Shown here: one piece after another, positions 1 through 8,781 of the stretch
How the letters are laid out: each line of letters starts with the position of its first letter
Position numbering within the stretch: the stretch's first letter is position 1
Source: Kibdelosporangium banguiense
Lineage (GTDB): Bacteria > Actinomycetota > Actinomycetes > Mycobacteriales > Pseudonocardiaceae
Length of the DNA stretch: 64,000 nt
Direction: 5' to 3'
NCBI RefSeq assembly: GCF_017876405.1
Contig: NZ_JAGINW010000001.1
Location: 496,001-560,000 of the forward strand
The notes under the pieces: model-generated
Told to the model about the DNA's origin: nothing
Database searches by the model: none
Seen by the model: the letters and a program-made list of their open reading frames with translations, nothing else
Translations under genes and position numbers: made by a program

Positions 1-264
1 GCGATCATCGGGATCGCGCTGCTCATCTACGGGCTCATCGAAGCCGAACTCCGCCACGCCCTCGGCCCCGACACCCCACTACCCGGCCTGCTGCCCGAAC
101 ACCGAGCCGCGATCCCCACCAGCCGAGCCGTCCTCACCGCCTTCCACGGCCTGCACCTGACCTACACCCCCACCGGCCCACACCTCGACCGCCTCACCCC
201 TCCCCAACGCGCCATCCTCGCTCACCTCGACATCCCCCTGCCCTGGCCCGAAAAGACCAACTAA
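1..264 (+). CDS. Transposase C-terminal end, IS1634/IS4-like (partial)
   Basis: An open frame enters from the window edge and ends in TAA after 87 codons, so only the C-terminus is visible. It begins with a hydrophobic stretch followed by LIYGLIEAELRHAL, then LPGLLPEHRAAIPTSR. This resembles the C-terminal tail of IS1634-type DDE transposases, which commonly carry an LIYxLIExxxR motif followed by a short Pro/Arg-rich segment. The DDE catalytic core lies upstream, outside the window. The insertion sequence probably ends within the next 50 bases, around the GGAAAACGGGG at 302-312, but the partner inverted repeat is not in view. The family call is from recalled motif similarity only. Confidence 0.55.
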   Translation, partial: AIIGIALLIYGLIEAELRHALGPDTPLPGLLPEHRAAIPTSRAVLTAFHGLHLTYTPTGPHLDRLTPPQRAILAHLDIPLPWPEKTN

Positions 265-320
265 CCCTTCGAACCTGACAGGCGCAGCCGCCCAACAGTG
301 CGGAAAACGGGGCTAGGTCG

Positions 321-1490
321 TTAAGCAGCCGGCTCCTCAAGTCGCTCGACTGGCACTTGCCGGACGCATCCACTCGGTGTCACGAAGACGAAGTACCCAG
401 GCACAGGCTGAGTGGTCAACCAACCGTTGGTACGCATACGCATCAGACGATGTCGCTTGCACAGCAGTCCGCAGTCGCGAGCGCAGGTCGAGGGGTCGGA
501 CTTGCACCGGGATACATGGACGACGTCGCACTTCCGGGCAGGGACAGCGCACCCCGGCTGGCGGCAAGTCCTGTCTCGTACCCGGATGACGTCACCGAAG
601 CCAGTAGCGGGATGGCTGTCTCGGTCGACCTCCAGCAGATGGCCGAATTCGTCTGTCACGAGCCGGCGGAACGTGGCGTTCCCAGCCAACTCACGACACT
701 GCTCGGCTGTGATCGGGCCGTACTCGGACAGTTCACCAGGATGCCTGTTCAAGCCGATCAACGTTGTCAGGGGAACGGTGACGTTCACATTGACGCGGAC
801 ACGTTCCATGTCCTTGCCCAGAACCAGGTCTCGCAGTACGTCAGCCCTGCGCTGAGCCAAAGTCCTTGTGTCATCGGCGGTCTTTGCCAGATGAGCGAGA
901 TTGTCCAGCATGTTATAGGTCGCCTGCGTCTCATGCGCCGGGAACTTCGCGACGAGCTTCATGGAGCCGTCCTCTGCCTTGCGGGTCACGACATCGCGGT
1001 CCTCCAGTACCTGCTTTCGTTTTCGTTCAGCGGCTTCAGGGTCGACCTTCATCGCTTGGCGGCGTAGTGCACGCCGGTACTCCTTGCAGCTCGTGTGACG
1101 GCCGTGGCGCAGCACAGCTTGCTCAACCTTAGAGGCATCCTCGTTGCACAGTGGCTTTGTCACCTGCACGGTGGCTTTTGCCCGCGGCATGTCGATAATG
1201 CCTTCCTCCAAGGCAGTGACGGTTGCGGGCAGGCGGCGGACCATTTCTTCGGCTTCGATGAGCCGGTTTGTCGCAGCAGCAATGGAAAGACTGAGCACTG
1301 CGGCGATCTCTTCGTACGCGCCATCGGCCAGTTTGATACCGGCCCGGCCTGGCGGCCGGTACTCGGCGAACGTCGACAGAGCTCTGATTTGGACAGCGCT
1401 CCAGTAGGACTGCATCCGTTCTGCCAGGACGATCATCTTGAGGACTTGGGGTTCGGTGAGGTTGTTGGTCATGGGTTCGACCGTAGCCAT
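321..1490 (-). CDS. DUF222 / HNH endonuclease-domain protein, degenerate HNH
   Basis: A 389-residue protein from the ATG at 1490; a second in-frame ATG lies at 1472, and neither has a clear Shine-Dalgarno site. The N-terminal two thirds is the helical DUF222 region typical of actinobacterial 13E12-repeat/HNH proteins. The C-terminus has the zinc-type lead-in RDRTCRQPGC and a remnant HNH core. The usual DxDHV is DVVHV here, the usual central Asn region reads RDCGLLC, and the last His sits in CKRHR. One acidic residue and the Asn therefore look lost, which makes nuclease activity doubtful. This family is multicopy in actinomycetes and its role is poorly defined. The adjacent transposase end suggests a mobile neighbourhood. 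Confidence 0.75.
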   Translation of the reverse strand: MATVEPMTNNLTEPQVLKMIVLAERMQSYWSAVQIRALSTFAEYRPPGRAGIKLADGAYEEIAAVLSLSIAAATNRLIEAEEMVRRLPATVTALEEGIIDMPRAKATVQVTKPLCNEDASKVEQAVLRHGRHTSCKEYRRALRRQAMKVDPEAAERKRKQVLEDRDVVTRKAEDGSMKLVAKFPAHETQATYNMLDNLAHLAKTADDTRTLAQRRADVLRDLVLGKDMERVRVNVNVTVPLTTLIGLNRHPGELSEYGPITAEQCRELAGNATFRRLVTDEFGHLLEVDRDSHPATGFGDVIRVRDRTCRQPGCAVPARKCDVVHVSRCKSDPSTCARDCGLLCKRHRLMRMRTNGWLTTQPVPGYFVFVTPSGCVRQVPVERLEEPAA

Positions 1491-1602
1491 TCGGAGTGGG
1501 TTTGTGGGGTTTTGGGCGGGACTTGTCCGTGCGAATGGGCCGTCCGCACGGAGTTGCCTGCTCAGCACCGAGAAAAATCACCCCGTCCATAGTCGTGGAC
1601 GA

Positions 1603-1624
1603 GGTGATCTCCTGACCGATCACC
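1603..1624 (-). terminator. Short hairpin after lipoprotein gene
   Basis: GGTGATC and GATCACC form a 7-bp stem around an 8-base loop. It lies 30 bases beyond the stop of the lipoprotein gene and has no T-run. It could end that transcript before the HNH gene on the same strand. Evidence is the inverted repeat and position only. Confidence 0.4.
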
Positions 1625-1653
1625 GGCTGGGGGACGGCAATCGGGGCCTGGGT

Positions 1654-2466
1654 TCAGTTTCCGCCCTCGACCTCGTCTGCGGCTGGAACATCGATCTTGA
1701 CTGGCTCGTCGTACGCGAAGAAGTCTGCGATGATCGTCCCGTCTCCGGAGATCCCCACCTGGAAGCGAGCAAGCCTGTTCTTGGCGTCAGTCCACAGCTT
1801 CACCGACCCCGGCTCGCCCGCGCCGAGCGGAGATTTGGCCGGATCGACAGTGACGATGTAACGAGTCGTTGGTACGCCACGAACTGTGTCAGATCCGTCC
1901 GGTGTCACTGTCGCGACTTCCTTGATCTCGTCAATGAACGACATCGGATCCCGCCCCGGTGACCGGCCGCCGCCAGCAGCTCCTCCGTCGCCGCCCAACT
2001 GGCCAAGCGACTGCTCAAGCTCCCCGATGTCCATCTTCTTCCAGGCGGATGGCGGAGCTCCGTCGGCGACAGTTCGCACATAGATGGTGGTGCCATCGGA
2101 GATGATGGCCAGTTTCATCTTCGGCCCGCCCATGTCCATAACAGACTCGATGGTGGAGCGGTTGTTCTTGAAGTCCATCGCTCCGGTGCTCGTCCAGAAA
2201 CCGACACCAGTGTCGCCGCCCGCTTTGGCCTCGGCCTTCCATTCGAACTTGCACGAAGTGGACTCACGAGTAGTCTTTGCGGCGTTGGATATCAGAGCTT
2301 TGGGATCCGCACTGGGCTGACTGTCGGGTTTGGCAGGTGGTTGTGCATCTGCACCTGCCGAGCCGTTGCCCGGCTGTGGGCTGCCTGAGACCGCAGCCTG
2401 CTGGCAGCCCGCGAGAGCCAGCACGGATACGGCGACTACTGTCAGTACACCGAGTCGAGTACGCAT
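1654..2466 (-). CDS. Secreted lipoprotein, LppX/LprG-like fold
   Basis: A 270-residue exported lipoprotein. The start is the ATG at 2466, preceded by AAGGG; the longer frame adds 16 uncharged-biased residues before the signal peptide. The signal peptide MRTRLGVLTVVAVSVLALAGC ends in the lipobox LALAGC, so the Cys at about residue 21 should be lipidated. A Pro/Ala/Gly-rich linker follows, then a domain with alternating beta segments (TIESVMDMGGPKMKLAIISD, TTIYVRT, TRYIVTVD, KLWTDAKNRLARFQV). This order resembles LolA/LppX-type lipid-binding lipoproteins of actinobacteria. The ligand is unknown. The gene is divergent from the histidine kinase, with a 170-bp gap between start codons, so the kinase may sense something linked to this protein; that is inference. 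Confidence 0.7.
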   Translation of the reverse strand: MRTRLGVLTVVAVSVLALAGCQQAAVSGSPQPGNGSAGADAQPPAKPDSQPSADPKALISNAAKTTRESTSCKFEWKAEAKAGGDTGVGFWTSTGAMDFKNNRSTIESVMDMGGPKMKLAIISDGTTIYVRTVADGAPPSAWKKMDIGELEQSLGQLGGDGGAAGGGRSPGRDPMSFIDEIKEVATVTPDGSDTVRGVPTTRYIVTVDPAKSPLGAGEPGSVKLWTDAKNRLARFQVGISGDGTIIADFFAYDEPVKIDVPAADEVEGGN

Positions 2467-2636
2467 CTGGCCCTTGGCCCCCTGGTTGCTTCTACCCTGA
2501 TCTGGCATCAGCAACTCTGGATCAACGAAATACCCGAGCGGCAGGGGCTGTGGCAGGGAAAGGACGGGAAACTGTCCGGACGAGATTGGGACCTCGATCC
2601 CAGGACAAATCGGCCGGCAGGACGGACCATTACCGA

Positions 2637-4481
2637 GTGCCGCACTCCGCTCATCGGTTGACGACCTGGCTGACCTGGGTTTTGCTCACGGTCGCTGTCT
2701 CCGTGGCGACCGTTTCCGTCGTGCTGACCGCGGTCAACGGCAGGCACTGGTGGTATGCCCTTGCGAATGTGGCGATGAGCGCAGCGCTGGCCGTGTGCGG
2801 TGCCCTGTTGGCCACTCGGCGGTCCCGTAATCCCATCGGGTGGCTGCTGCTCGTTGGTGGGCTGGCCCACGCAGTCACAGCAGTGGCGCTTCCGTTGAAC
2901 TACGCGCCTGGCCTGCACGCTTGGGTGCTGTCACTTGCCTTGCTGCTTCCACTGGCACTGTTGCTGTTCCCCACGGGTCGATTGCCCGGGCCGTCGTGGC
3001 AGATGCTCGTGTGGGCCCTGTTGGTAGCAACCCCCATGGTCGTCATCGACTGGATGCCAGCCCGGGTAGTGGAGTCTGTCCTGGCGGCGGCTGTACTCGC
3101 TTCCCTTGTTGTGCGGTATCTGCGTGGCGACGAGGTACTGAGGCGGCAACTGTTGTGGCCCGTGCTCGCGTTGATCGGCAATGCTCTGGCCTTCTTGCCG
3201 TGGCTCATGCGGCTCGGACCGATTCCCCTGTTGATCACGCCGGTTCTCGTACCGGCCGCGATCACCATCGCCTTGCTGCGTTATCGGCTGCTCGACATCA
3301 GGCTCGTGGTGTCGCGAGCATTGTTGTACCTGCTGCTGACCGTTGGTGTGATCGCGCTGTACTCCGGAGTTGTTCTCGTAATCGGCCGGGCATTGAACCT
3401 CGAGACGCACCTTGGTGTGGCCGCTCTGTCAGCGGTTGCAGTGGCTGTCCTTTTCAACCCGGTCAGGACTCGACTGCAACGAGTTCTTGATCGCACGCTC
3501 TATGGACATCGGCGCGACCCGGTCCGCGCATTGAGCCACCTCAGTGCGCGACTCGACGCTGAGATGGGCTCGTTGGACGATCTGCTGACGGCGGTCAGGG
3601 ATGCGCTGCAACTCCCCTACGTCGCGTTCAGGCTCAGAGGGCGGGAGGTCGCCGCCTCCGGCTCAGCCGCAGGGGTTCTGGAGATCATTCCCCTGGCTGC
3701 ATCCGGTACGGCGAGCGGCGAAATGGTCATCGGCGTGCGCCCTGGCCAGAGCCGGCTTGGCAGCCAGGATGTACACGTGTTGTCGGTGCTCGCGATCCCG
3801 CTTGGCGTGGCGCTCCGTGCGACGATGCTGTCCGAGGAGTTGCAACAGTCGAGGGAGCGGATTGTCGCCGCACGAGAGGAGGAACGGCGGCGGTTGCGGC
3901 GCGACCTGCACGACGGGCTGGGACCGACATTGAGCGGAGTCGCCTATGCCACTGACGCCGTGCGAAACCTTGCGCGTTCGGACCCCGACACGGCGGTGGA
4001 CCTTCTGATGCGCCTGCGCGGCGATATCGGTGACGCGATCGTCGAGATCCGAAGGCTGGTCGAAGGCCTGCGGCCGCCAGCTTTGGACGAGCTGGGCCTG
4101 GTCGGCGCGCTGCATAGGGAAGCCGAGCGATTGTCCTACCAGGATGGTGGACGTCCTTTGACCGTGAGCGTGGACGCTCCCCCGGACATGCCGGAATTGC
4201 CTGCGGCGATAGAGGTTGCGGCGTACCGGATCAGCGCAGAAGCGTTGAACAACGCGGCGAAGCATTCTGGCGCTGAGAATGTCCGCGTGCGCATCACAGT
4301 GGGCGACGAGCTGCACATCCAGGTCCGTGACAATGGCACGCCCGGCCCTGACGGTTGGCTTCCTGGCGTTGGGCTGGCATCGATGTCCGAGCGTGCCGCC
4401 GAGGTCGGGGGCCGCTGCGAGGCGCGGCCAGGGCCGGACGGCGGAAACGTCGAAGCCGTGCTACCGCTTAAGCCCTGGTGA
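2637..4481 (+). CDS. Orphan sensor histidine kinase, NarL/DegS (HisKA_3) type
   Basis: About 614 residues from the GTG at 2637. The open frame extends upstream into the lipoprotein gene, but similarity to a membrane sensor begins only here. Seven to eight hydrophobic helices fill the first ~290 residues. A GAF-like linker follows, then the dimerisation helix with the phosphate-accepting His in RRDLHDGLGP (E-rich EEERRRLRR before it). The ATPase domain has the N-box EALNNAAKHS, DNGTPGPDGW and GVGLASMSERAAEVGG. These are hallmarks of HisKA_3/HATPase_c kinases, which normally pair with NarL-type regulators. No response-regulator gene adjoins it. Its end overlaps the convergent phosphoesterase by 21 bases. 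Confidence 0.88.
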   Translation: MPHSAHRLTTWLTWVLLTVAVSVATVSVVLTAVNGRHWWYALANVAMSAALAVCGALLATRRSRNPIGWLLLVGGLAHAVTAVALPLNYAPGLHAWVLSLALLLPLALLLFPTGRLPGPSWQMLVWALLVATPMVVIDWMPARVVESVLAAAVLASLVVRYLRGDEVLRRQLLWPVLALIGNALAFLPWLMRLGPIPLLITPVLVPAAITIALLRYRLLDIRLVVSRALLYLLLTVGVIALYSGVVLVIGRALNLETHLGVAALSAVAVAVLFNPVRTRLQRVLDRTLYGHRRDPVRALSHLSARLDAEMGSLDDLLTAVRDALQLPYVAFRLRGREVAASGSAAGVLEIIPLAASGTASGEMVIGVRPGQSRLGSQDVHVLSVLAIPLGVALRATMLSEELQQSRERIVAAREEERRRLRRDLHDGLGPTLSGVAYATDAVRNLARSDPDTAVDLLMRLRGDIGDAIVEIRRLVEGLRPPALDELGLVGALHREAERLSYQDGGRPLTVSVDAPPDMPELPAAIEVAAYRISAEALNNAAKHSGAENVRVRITVGDELHIQVRDNGTPGPDGWLPGVGLASMSERAAEVGGRCEARPGPDGGNVEAVLPLKPW

Positions 4482-5216
4482 CATGACCCGGTAATGCGTG
4501 GTCAGCCTGCGTTCGTCATCCAAGATGTGGAAGGCGATGGCGGGCGGCACCTCCAGATCGACGATCTTGTCGGACTCCCATGGCAGTATCAGCGTGGACA
4601 CGACACCTGGCGCGACAAGCAGTGGGCGGTCTGCGAAGGTGCTCGCCGCGGCAGTGTGCGCGTGCCCGCACAGCACAGCGACGACATTGGAATACCGCGT
4701 GATCAGAGCAGCGAGCCGGTCCTCGCCGTGTTGCTTGATGTTGTCGATGTACGGCTGGTACAGCAGCACAGGAGGGTGGTGGAAGCACACGAAAACAGGC
4801 GCGTCCCCGGCCTCGATGAGTACAGATTCCAGCCATGTCAACGTTCCATCGGCAAGGAATCCCTCTGACCGCCCTGGAATGCTCGAATCGCACATGGCGA
4901 ACACCGCGCCGCCGACGTGGTGCACTCGGTTGATGGGCTCGTTGCTGGCCTCTTCACCCAGCAACACCTCCCGGTATGGCCCACGGGCATCGTGGTTACC
5001 CGGGCAGTGCAGCAGCGTGTGAGGTCCTGCGAACAGTTTCGCGACCTGTTCATATTCCTCATGCAGCCCGTGGTCGGCGAGATCGCCGCTGACGATGACC
5101 GCATCGATGGTCCCGGTCAGGTCATTGAGATAGTTCAGGACGCTGGTCGCGCGCTCGATGCTTCGCTCGTCGTTGTCGATGTGGATGTCGCTCAAGTGCG
5201 CCAGAACGATCATCAT
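4461..5216 (-). CDS. Class III metallophosphoesterase, CpdA-like phosphodiesterase
   Basis: 251 residues from the ATG at 5216, placed immediately after the strong site GGGGAGGGGAGC; the longer frame adds 55 low-quality residues. All calcineurin-type metal motifs are present in order: LSDIHI (DxH), SGDLADHG (GD), CPGNHDARG (GNHD), FHHPPV and CGHAHTAA (GHxH). The closest architecture is the CpdA/YfcE-like 3',5'-cyclic nucleotide phosphodiesterase group. The protein has no signal peptide and should be cytosolic. The substrate cannot be fixed from motifs; cAMP, other nucleotides and phosphodiesters are all possible. It is convergent with the histidine kinase and is followed by the amino-acid permease on the same strand. 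Confidence 0.82.
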   Translation of the reverse strand: MMIVLAHLSDIHIDNDERSIERATSVLNYLNDLTGTIDAVIVSGDLADHGLHEEYEQVAKLFAGPHTLLHCPGNHDARGPYREVLLGEEASNEPINRVHHVGGAVFAMCDSSIPGRSEGFLADGTLTWLESVLIEAGDAPVFVCFHHPPVLLYQPYIDNIKQHGEDRLAALITRYSNVVAVLCGHAHTAAASTFADRPLLVAPGVVSTLILPWESDKIVDLEVPPAIAFHILDDERRLTTHYRVMSPGLKR

Positions 5217-5320
5217 GCTCCCCTCCCCAGTCGGTCTACCAGGACAACCGTATTGGGACAAGCTTGCTCGCGCTACCACCGTTGTGCCGGGCGGTTGGAC
5301 TTCGAGGGAGCCACTGACGT

Positions 5321-6857
5321 CTACCGAACTGGTTGAGGCACCTCGACGAACTGGTCTGTGTGGGTCTGCCGCTGTCCCCAAAGCACGAACAGAACACCCA
5401 CCAGCACTGACGCACCCAGCGGAATCAGTTGGCTGAGCGTGTATGACAGCCGTTGGCCGGCGAAGGCCGATGGCAGTGAGTCGTCAGGATTGCCGTCTGT
5501 GTCGAACCATCCAACGCCGAGCCCAGGCCAGATCAGGGTCGCGACGGTGAACGCCACCAGCAGGGTAGGTAGCAGCGTAACGACCCACGCGGTGCCCCAT
5601 CCTCCAGGAATCCGGAACGGCCGCGGCACGTCAGGCATCTTCTTGCGCAGCACCAGCAATGACGGGAACGTGACGACGTAGGTCATGAAGGTCATCGAGA
5701 TCGTCAGACCGAGCCCGGCTGCGAAATACTTCTCGGCTGATCCGCTCGTGAGGCTCAACGCGAGCGCCATCGTGATCGAAGCGAGGATCCCGGACAGCAC
5801 GTTCACACGGATTGGTGTGCCTCGTTTCGCCGAGATCTCTCCCAACCAGCGTGGTCCGGCACCGTCCGCAGGCAACCGCTTGTGCGCGGTGAGCACCGAT
5901 AGCCCAGCTGACGCCACTGGTGAGCAGACCGATGATCAACCCGGCCGCGCAGATGGTGCCGAAGACCTGGCCCGCGCCGGTGAGAGTGACGTTGCCCGCC
6001 GCGTCGACGGAGCCGCCGTAGACGGTCAGGACTGTTTTGCACGCGTCTATGAAGCCGGCCAGGCTCCCGATCCGGTCCGCCGGGACGACCAGCAGGATCC
6101 CCAGGATTGGGCCACCGTAGAGCAGAAAGGACGCGATACCGGATCGCAGGATCGCGAACGGGACGGTGCGTTGCGGGTCTCGCATCTCCTCCGTTGCCGT
6201 GGAGGGCAGTTCGAAGCCGACGAAGTTGTAGATCACGAACGGCACCAACGCGATGAATCCGACGTAGGTCGGGGTGAAACTGCCTGGCGACAGCGGCTGG
6301 ACACCGTGCTGGAACCCGTAGACGACCACCGACACGGTGAAGAAGCCCAAAAGCACGATACGGGCGATCGCGCCGGCCGTCGGCACCCATTTGCCGATCC
6401 GAATCGAGGTGGCCACAGCGAGCACGCCGAGCCAGATGAAGACCAGACCGGCGATGTACGTGCCGGTTTCGCCTAGATCCACGAAGAATGTCTCGAACGT
6501 GGTGAGTGCGATGACAGTCAGGCTGCCACCGACCCACACAGGGTTGGTCAGCCAGTAGAGCACCTGATTGACACCGGCGATCCGACGGCCGAACGCGAGT
6601 TTGGTCCACACGTACGGTCCGCCCTCGACCGGAAACGCGGTGCCCAGTTCAGCTACCAGCAGTCCGTAGGGAAAGAAGAAGACGATGGCCAGGATGACCA
6701 TCCACGTCAGGCCTTCCGGGCCTTTGGCCGCGACACTTCCGATGGTGTCGAGGCCGACCAGGGTGCACAGCAGGAAGAACACGACGTCCACCCGGCGCAA
6801 GGACTGCCGTAACCGCGAACGCTGCTTGTCCCAGCCGGCGCCGAGTGCGTCCGCCAT
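5321..6857 (-). pseudogene. APC-family amino-acid permease, frameshifted
   Basis: The ATG at 6857 follows GGAGGTCGTC. The first frame encodes MADALGAGWD and then about ten membrane helices of an amino acid/polyamine (APC) permease (FFFPYGLLVAELGTAFPVEGG and TATEEMRDPQRTV are typical). At about 5870, after SWAIGAHRAQAVAC, the protein continues in another frame as DGAGPRWLGEISAKRGTPI and runs to 5321 with the remaining helices. A single inserted base, or two lost bases, near 5870-5876 explains this. Full length would be about 510 residues, normal for the family. It may be a true pseudogene or a sequencing error. It lies beside amino-acid catabolic genes and has its own operator-like repeat, so it probably imported their substrate. 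Confidence 0.8.
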
Positions 6858-6867
6858 GACGACCTCC

Positions 6868-6891
6868 ATAACTGGTTCGTCAGTCAGTTAT
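6868..6891. promoter_or_regulatory. Operator-like inverted repeat, permease promoter
   Basis: ATAACTG and CAGTTAT are perfect 7-base arms separated by 10 bases, just upstream of the permease Shine-Dalgarno site. The right half, CAGTCAGTTAT, is identical to 11 bases at 13445-13455 upstream of the acyl-CoA dehydrogenase. The TetR gene at 8179 is the likely binder (inference). Confidence 0.55.
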
Positions 6892-6975
6892 TTCGCATAC
6901 GGTGACCAGGGTCACCCAATTGTGTCAAGGCTTGTCAGCAAAGTGCCTGCTTGACACTGGCAAGCGGCCAGGGAT

Positions 6976-6987
6976 ACTGACTGAGTG
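6976..6987. promoter_or_regulatory. Operator half-site at the dehydrogenase start
   Basis: ACTGACTGAGTG on the + strand overlaps the GTG start at 6985. It matches the AACTGACTGACG half of the permease operator when that site is read on its other strand. A repressor bound here would block both transcription and a leaderless start. Support is the shared motif only. Confidence 0.4.
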
Positions 6988-8175
6988 ATCAATCAAGTTA
7001 AGTCGCCTTATCTTCAGGTGACATGGCACGATCCGGTCACCGGGCGACCGGGCTTCCTGGTCATCGACAGGCTCGTGCGCGGCGTGTGCAGCGGAGGCCT
7101 GCGGATGCGCGCCGGTTGCACGCTCGCTGAAGTCGCCGGCCTCGCTGCCGGTATGACAGCGAAAGAGGCGCTCAACTACCACCCGGATGGGCGCTACATT
7201 CCGCTGGGTGGCGCGAAAGGCGGCATCGACTTCGATCCTCGCGACCCGGGCGCCAAGGATGTCCTGCGCCGGTACCTGATCGCGGTTCGCCCCTACATCG
7301 AGCGGTTCTGGACGATGGGCGAGGACCTCGGGCTGCACCAGGACACCATCGACGAGGTGCTGGCGGAGCTGGGCATGCAGTCGTCGATCCAGGCGGTCTA
7401 TCCGCTGCTCGACGATGAAACCAAGGCGCGCCAACGGCTCGCGGACGCGTTCGCGATCTCGGTGGACGGGATCGGGCTGGACGAACTGGTCGGTGGCTGC
7501 GGTGTCGCGGAGGCCGCGTTGGTCGGCATCGAACGGCTTGATCTCGAGCAACCGCGTGCGTTCGTCCAGGGTTTCGGCTCGATGGGTGGCGCCACCGCGA
7601 GGTTCCTCGCGAGAGCCGGTGTTCCCGTGGTCGGTATCGCGGACGCGGCCGGCGTCGTGGCCAACTCGGGCGGCCTGGATGTTGAGCGGCTGCTGCTCAC
7701 TCGCGACGAGTTCGGGACGATTGCGCGTGAGCAGTTGCGTGACAGTGATCGTGAGCTGCCGCGGTCCGCATGGCTCGATATTGAGGCCTCGGTTCTGATT
7801 CCGGCAGCTGTCTCGTACGCGATCGACAACGCCGACGCAGTACACGCGAAACTGATCGTCGAGGCCGCGAACTTGCCAGTGACGGTCGAGGCCGAGGCAG
7901 GTTTGACCGACCGCGGCGTGCTTGTCGTCCCGGACGTGGTGGCCAATTCGGCGACCAATTCATGGTGGTGGTGGACGTTGTTCGGCGACATCGACGCCAA
8001 CGCCGACGCGGCGTTCGGCAAGATCCGGGACACCATGCGCCGACTTGTTGCCAGCGTTCTTGATCGGGCTTCAGCAGACAAAACCACCCCGCGAGCCGCG
8101 GCGGCCACACTCGCAGCGGACGCGTCCGAGTTGATCTCGCGGCGATTCGGGCCTGCGGCGGCAAGTACGGTGTGA
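6985..8175 (+). CDS. Leu/Val/Phe/Glu-type amino-acid dehydrogenase
   Basis: 396 residues from the GTG at 6985. The enzyme should oxidatively deaminate an amino acid to a 2-oxoacid using NAD+. The catalytic Lys motif appears as PLGGAKGGIDFDPRD (about residues 71-85). The dimerisation segment RMRAGCTLAEVAGLAAGMT precedes it. The Rossmann domain has GFGSMGGATARFLARAG (GxGxxG), and ANLPVT/VPDVVANS are the usual substrate-side motifs. It is a little longer than Streptomyces valine dehydrogenases. The neighbouring bkd operon and acyl-CoA dehydrogenase make a branched-chain amino acid the best guess; leucine or phenylalanine is possible. The TetR gene starts 4 bases after its stop, so the two are one operon. 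Confidence 0.85.
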   Translation: MINQVKSPYLQVTWHDPVTGRPGFLVIDRLVRGVCSGGLRMRAGCTLAEVAGLAAGMTAKEALNYHPDGRYIPLGGAKGGIDFDPRDPGAKDVLRRYLIAVRPYIERFWTMGEDLGLHQDTIDEVLAELGMQSSIQAVYPLLDDETKARQRLADAFAISVDGIGLDELVGGCGVAEAALVGIERLDLEQPRAFVQGFGSMGGATARFLARAGVPVVGIADAAGVVANSGGLDVERLLLTRDEFGTIAREQLRDSDRELPRSAWLDIEASVLIPAAVSYAIDNADAVHAKLIVEAANLPVTVEAEAGLTDRGVLVVPDVVANSATNSWWWWTLFGDIDANADAAFGKIRDTMRRLVASVLDRASADKTTPRAAAATLAADASELISRRFGPAAASTV

Positions 8176-8178
8176 GCC

Positions 8179-8781
8179 ATGCCCCGCCCCAGCGTCGAAG
8201 CCGAACGCAAGGACCAGATCCTGCGAGCGACCTGCCAGGTCATCGCCGAACAAGGCTACGTCAACCTACGTGTGTCCGATGTGGCCAAACAGGCGGGAGT
8301 CAGCGGCGGCACCGTCCACTATTACTTCGACAGCAAACGCGACCTCGTACACGCCGCTTTCGAGTACAACTTTGCGCGCTCGCTGGAGCGCCGCAGGTGG
8401 ATCCTTGATTCTCCGGACGATCCCGTCTCCAGGCTGCGGTTCGTGATCGATTCCTATCTGCCGCTGGATGAGGAAACCATTGAGGCGTGGCGAGTCTGGG
8501 CGGCGTTGTGGGCCGAAGGGCTGCGGGAGCCGAACCTGCAAGAGCTCAACGAGCGGATGTACGGCGCCTGGCGCCGTCTGGTCGCCGGCATCATCCGGGA
8601 CGGCCAGGACGGCGGTCAGATTCGCGGCGGCGACCCGGTGCAGTTCGCCAACATGCTGGTCGCGATGATCGACGGAATGGCTTTCCAGGTGCTGCTCGGG
8701 TCACAGAACATGACCGTCCAGCGCATGAAGGCCACGTGCCTGGCTTACGTGGAGGACCTCCGTCAGGGCTCGACGACGTGA
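8179..8781 (+). CDS. TetR/AcrR-family regulator of the catabolic block
   Basis: 200 residues from the ATG at 8179. The N-terminal TetR helix-turn-helix spans about residues 8-55 (ILRATCQVIAEQGYVNLRVS, then VAKQAGVSGGTVHYYFDSKR). The C-terminal ligand-binding region resembles BetI/TetR_C-type regulators (YLPLDEETIEAWRVWAALW). It is transcribed directly behind the amino-acid dehydrogenase. Related half-sites AACTGAC(C/T) lie at four catabolic promoters (6868, 6976, 13437, 22567), so it is the natural candidate for a local repressor responding to an acyl-CoA or 2-oxoacid. That assignment is inference. Its last 19 bases overlap the convergent TPP-enzyme pseudogene. Confidence 0.85.
   Translation: MPRPSVEAERKDQILRATCQVIAEQGYVNLRVSDVAKQAGVSGGTVHYYFDSKRDLVHAAFEYNFARSLERRRWILDSPDDPVSRLRFVIDSYLPLDEETIEAWRVWAALWAEGLREPNLQELNERMYGAWRRLVAGIIRDGQDGGQIRGGDPVQFANMLVAMIDGMAFQVLLGSQNMTVQRMKATCLAYVEDLRQGSTT

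Noticed and set aside
5870..5876. Programmed ribosomal frameshift in the permease
   Set aside because: No slippery heptamer or downstream structure is visible, and permeases are not known to use recoding; a mutation or sequence error is simpler.
5685..6476. 263-codon plus-strand frame opposite the permease
   Set aside because: Low-complexity Asp/Arg composition; the permease helices on the other strand are clear.
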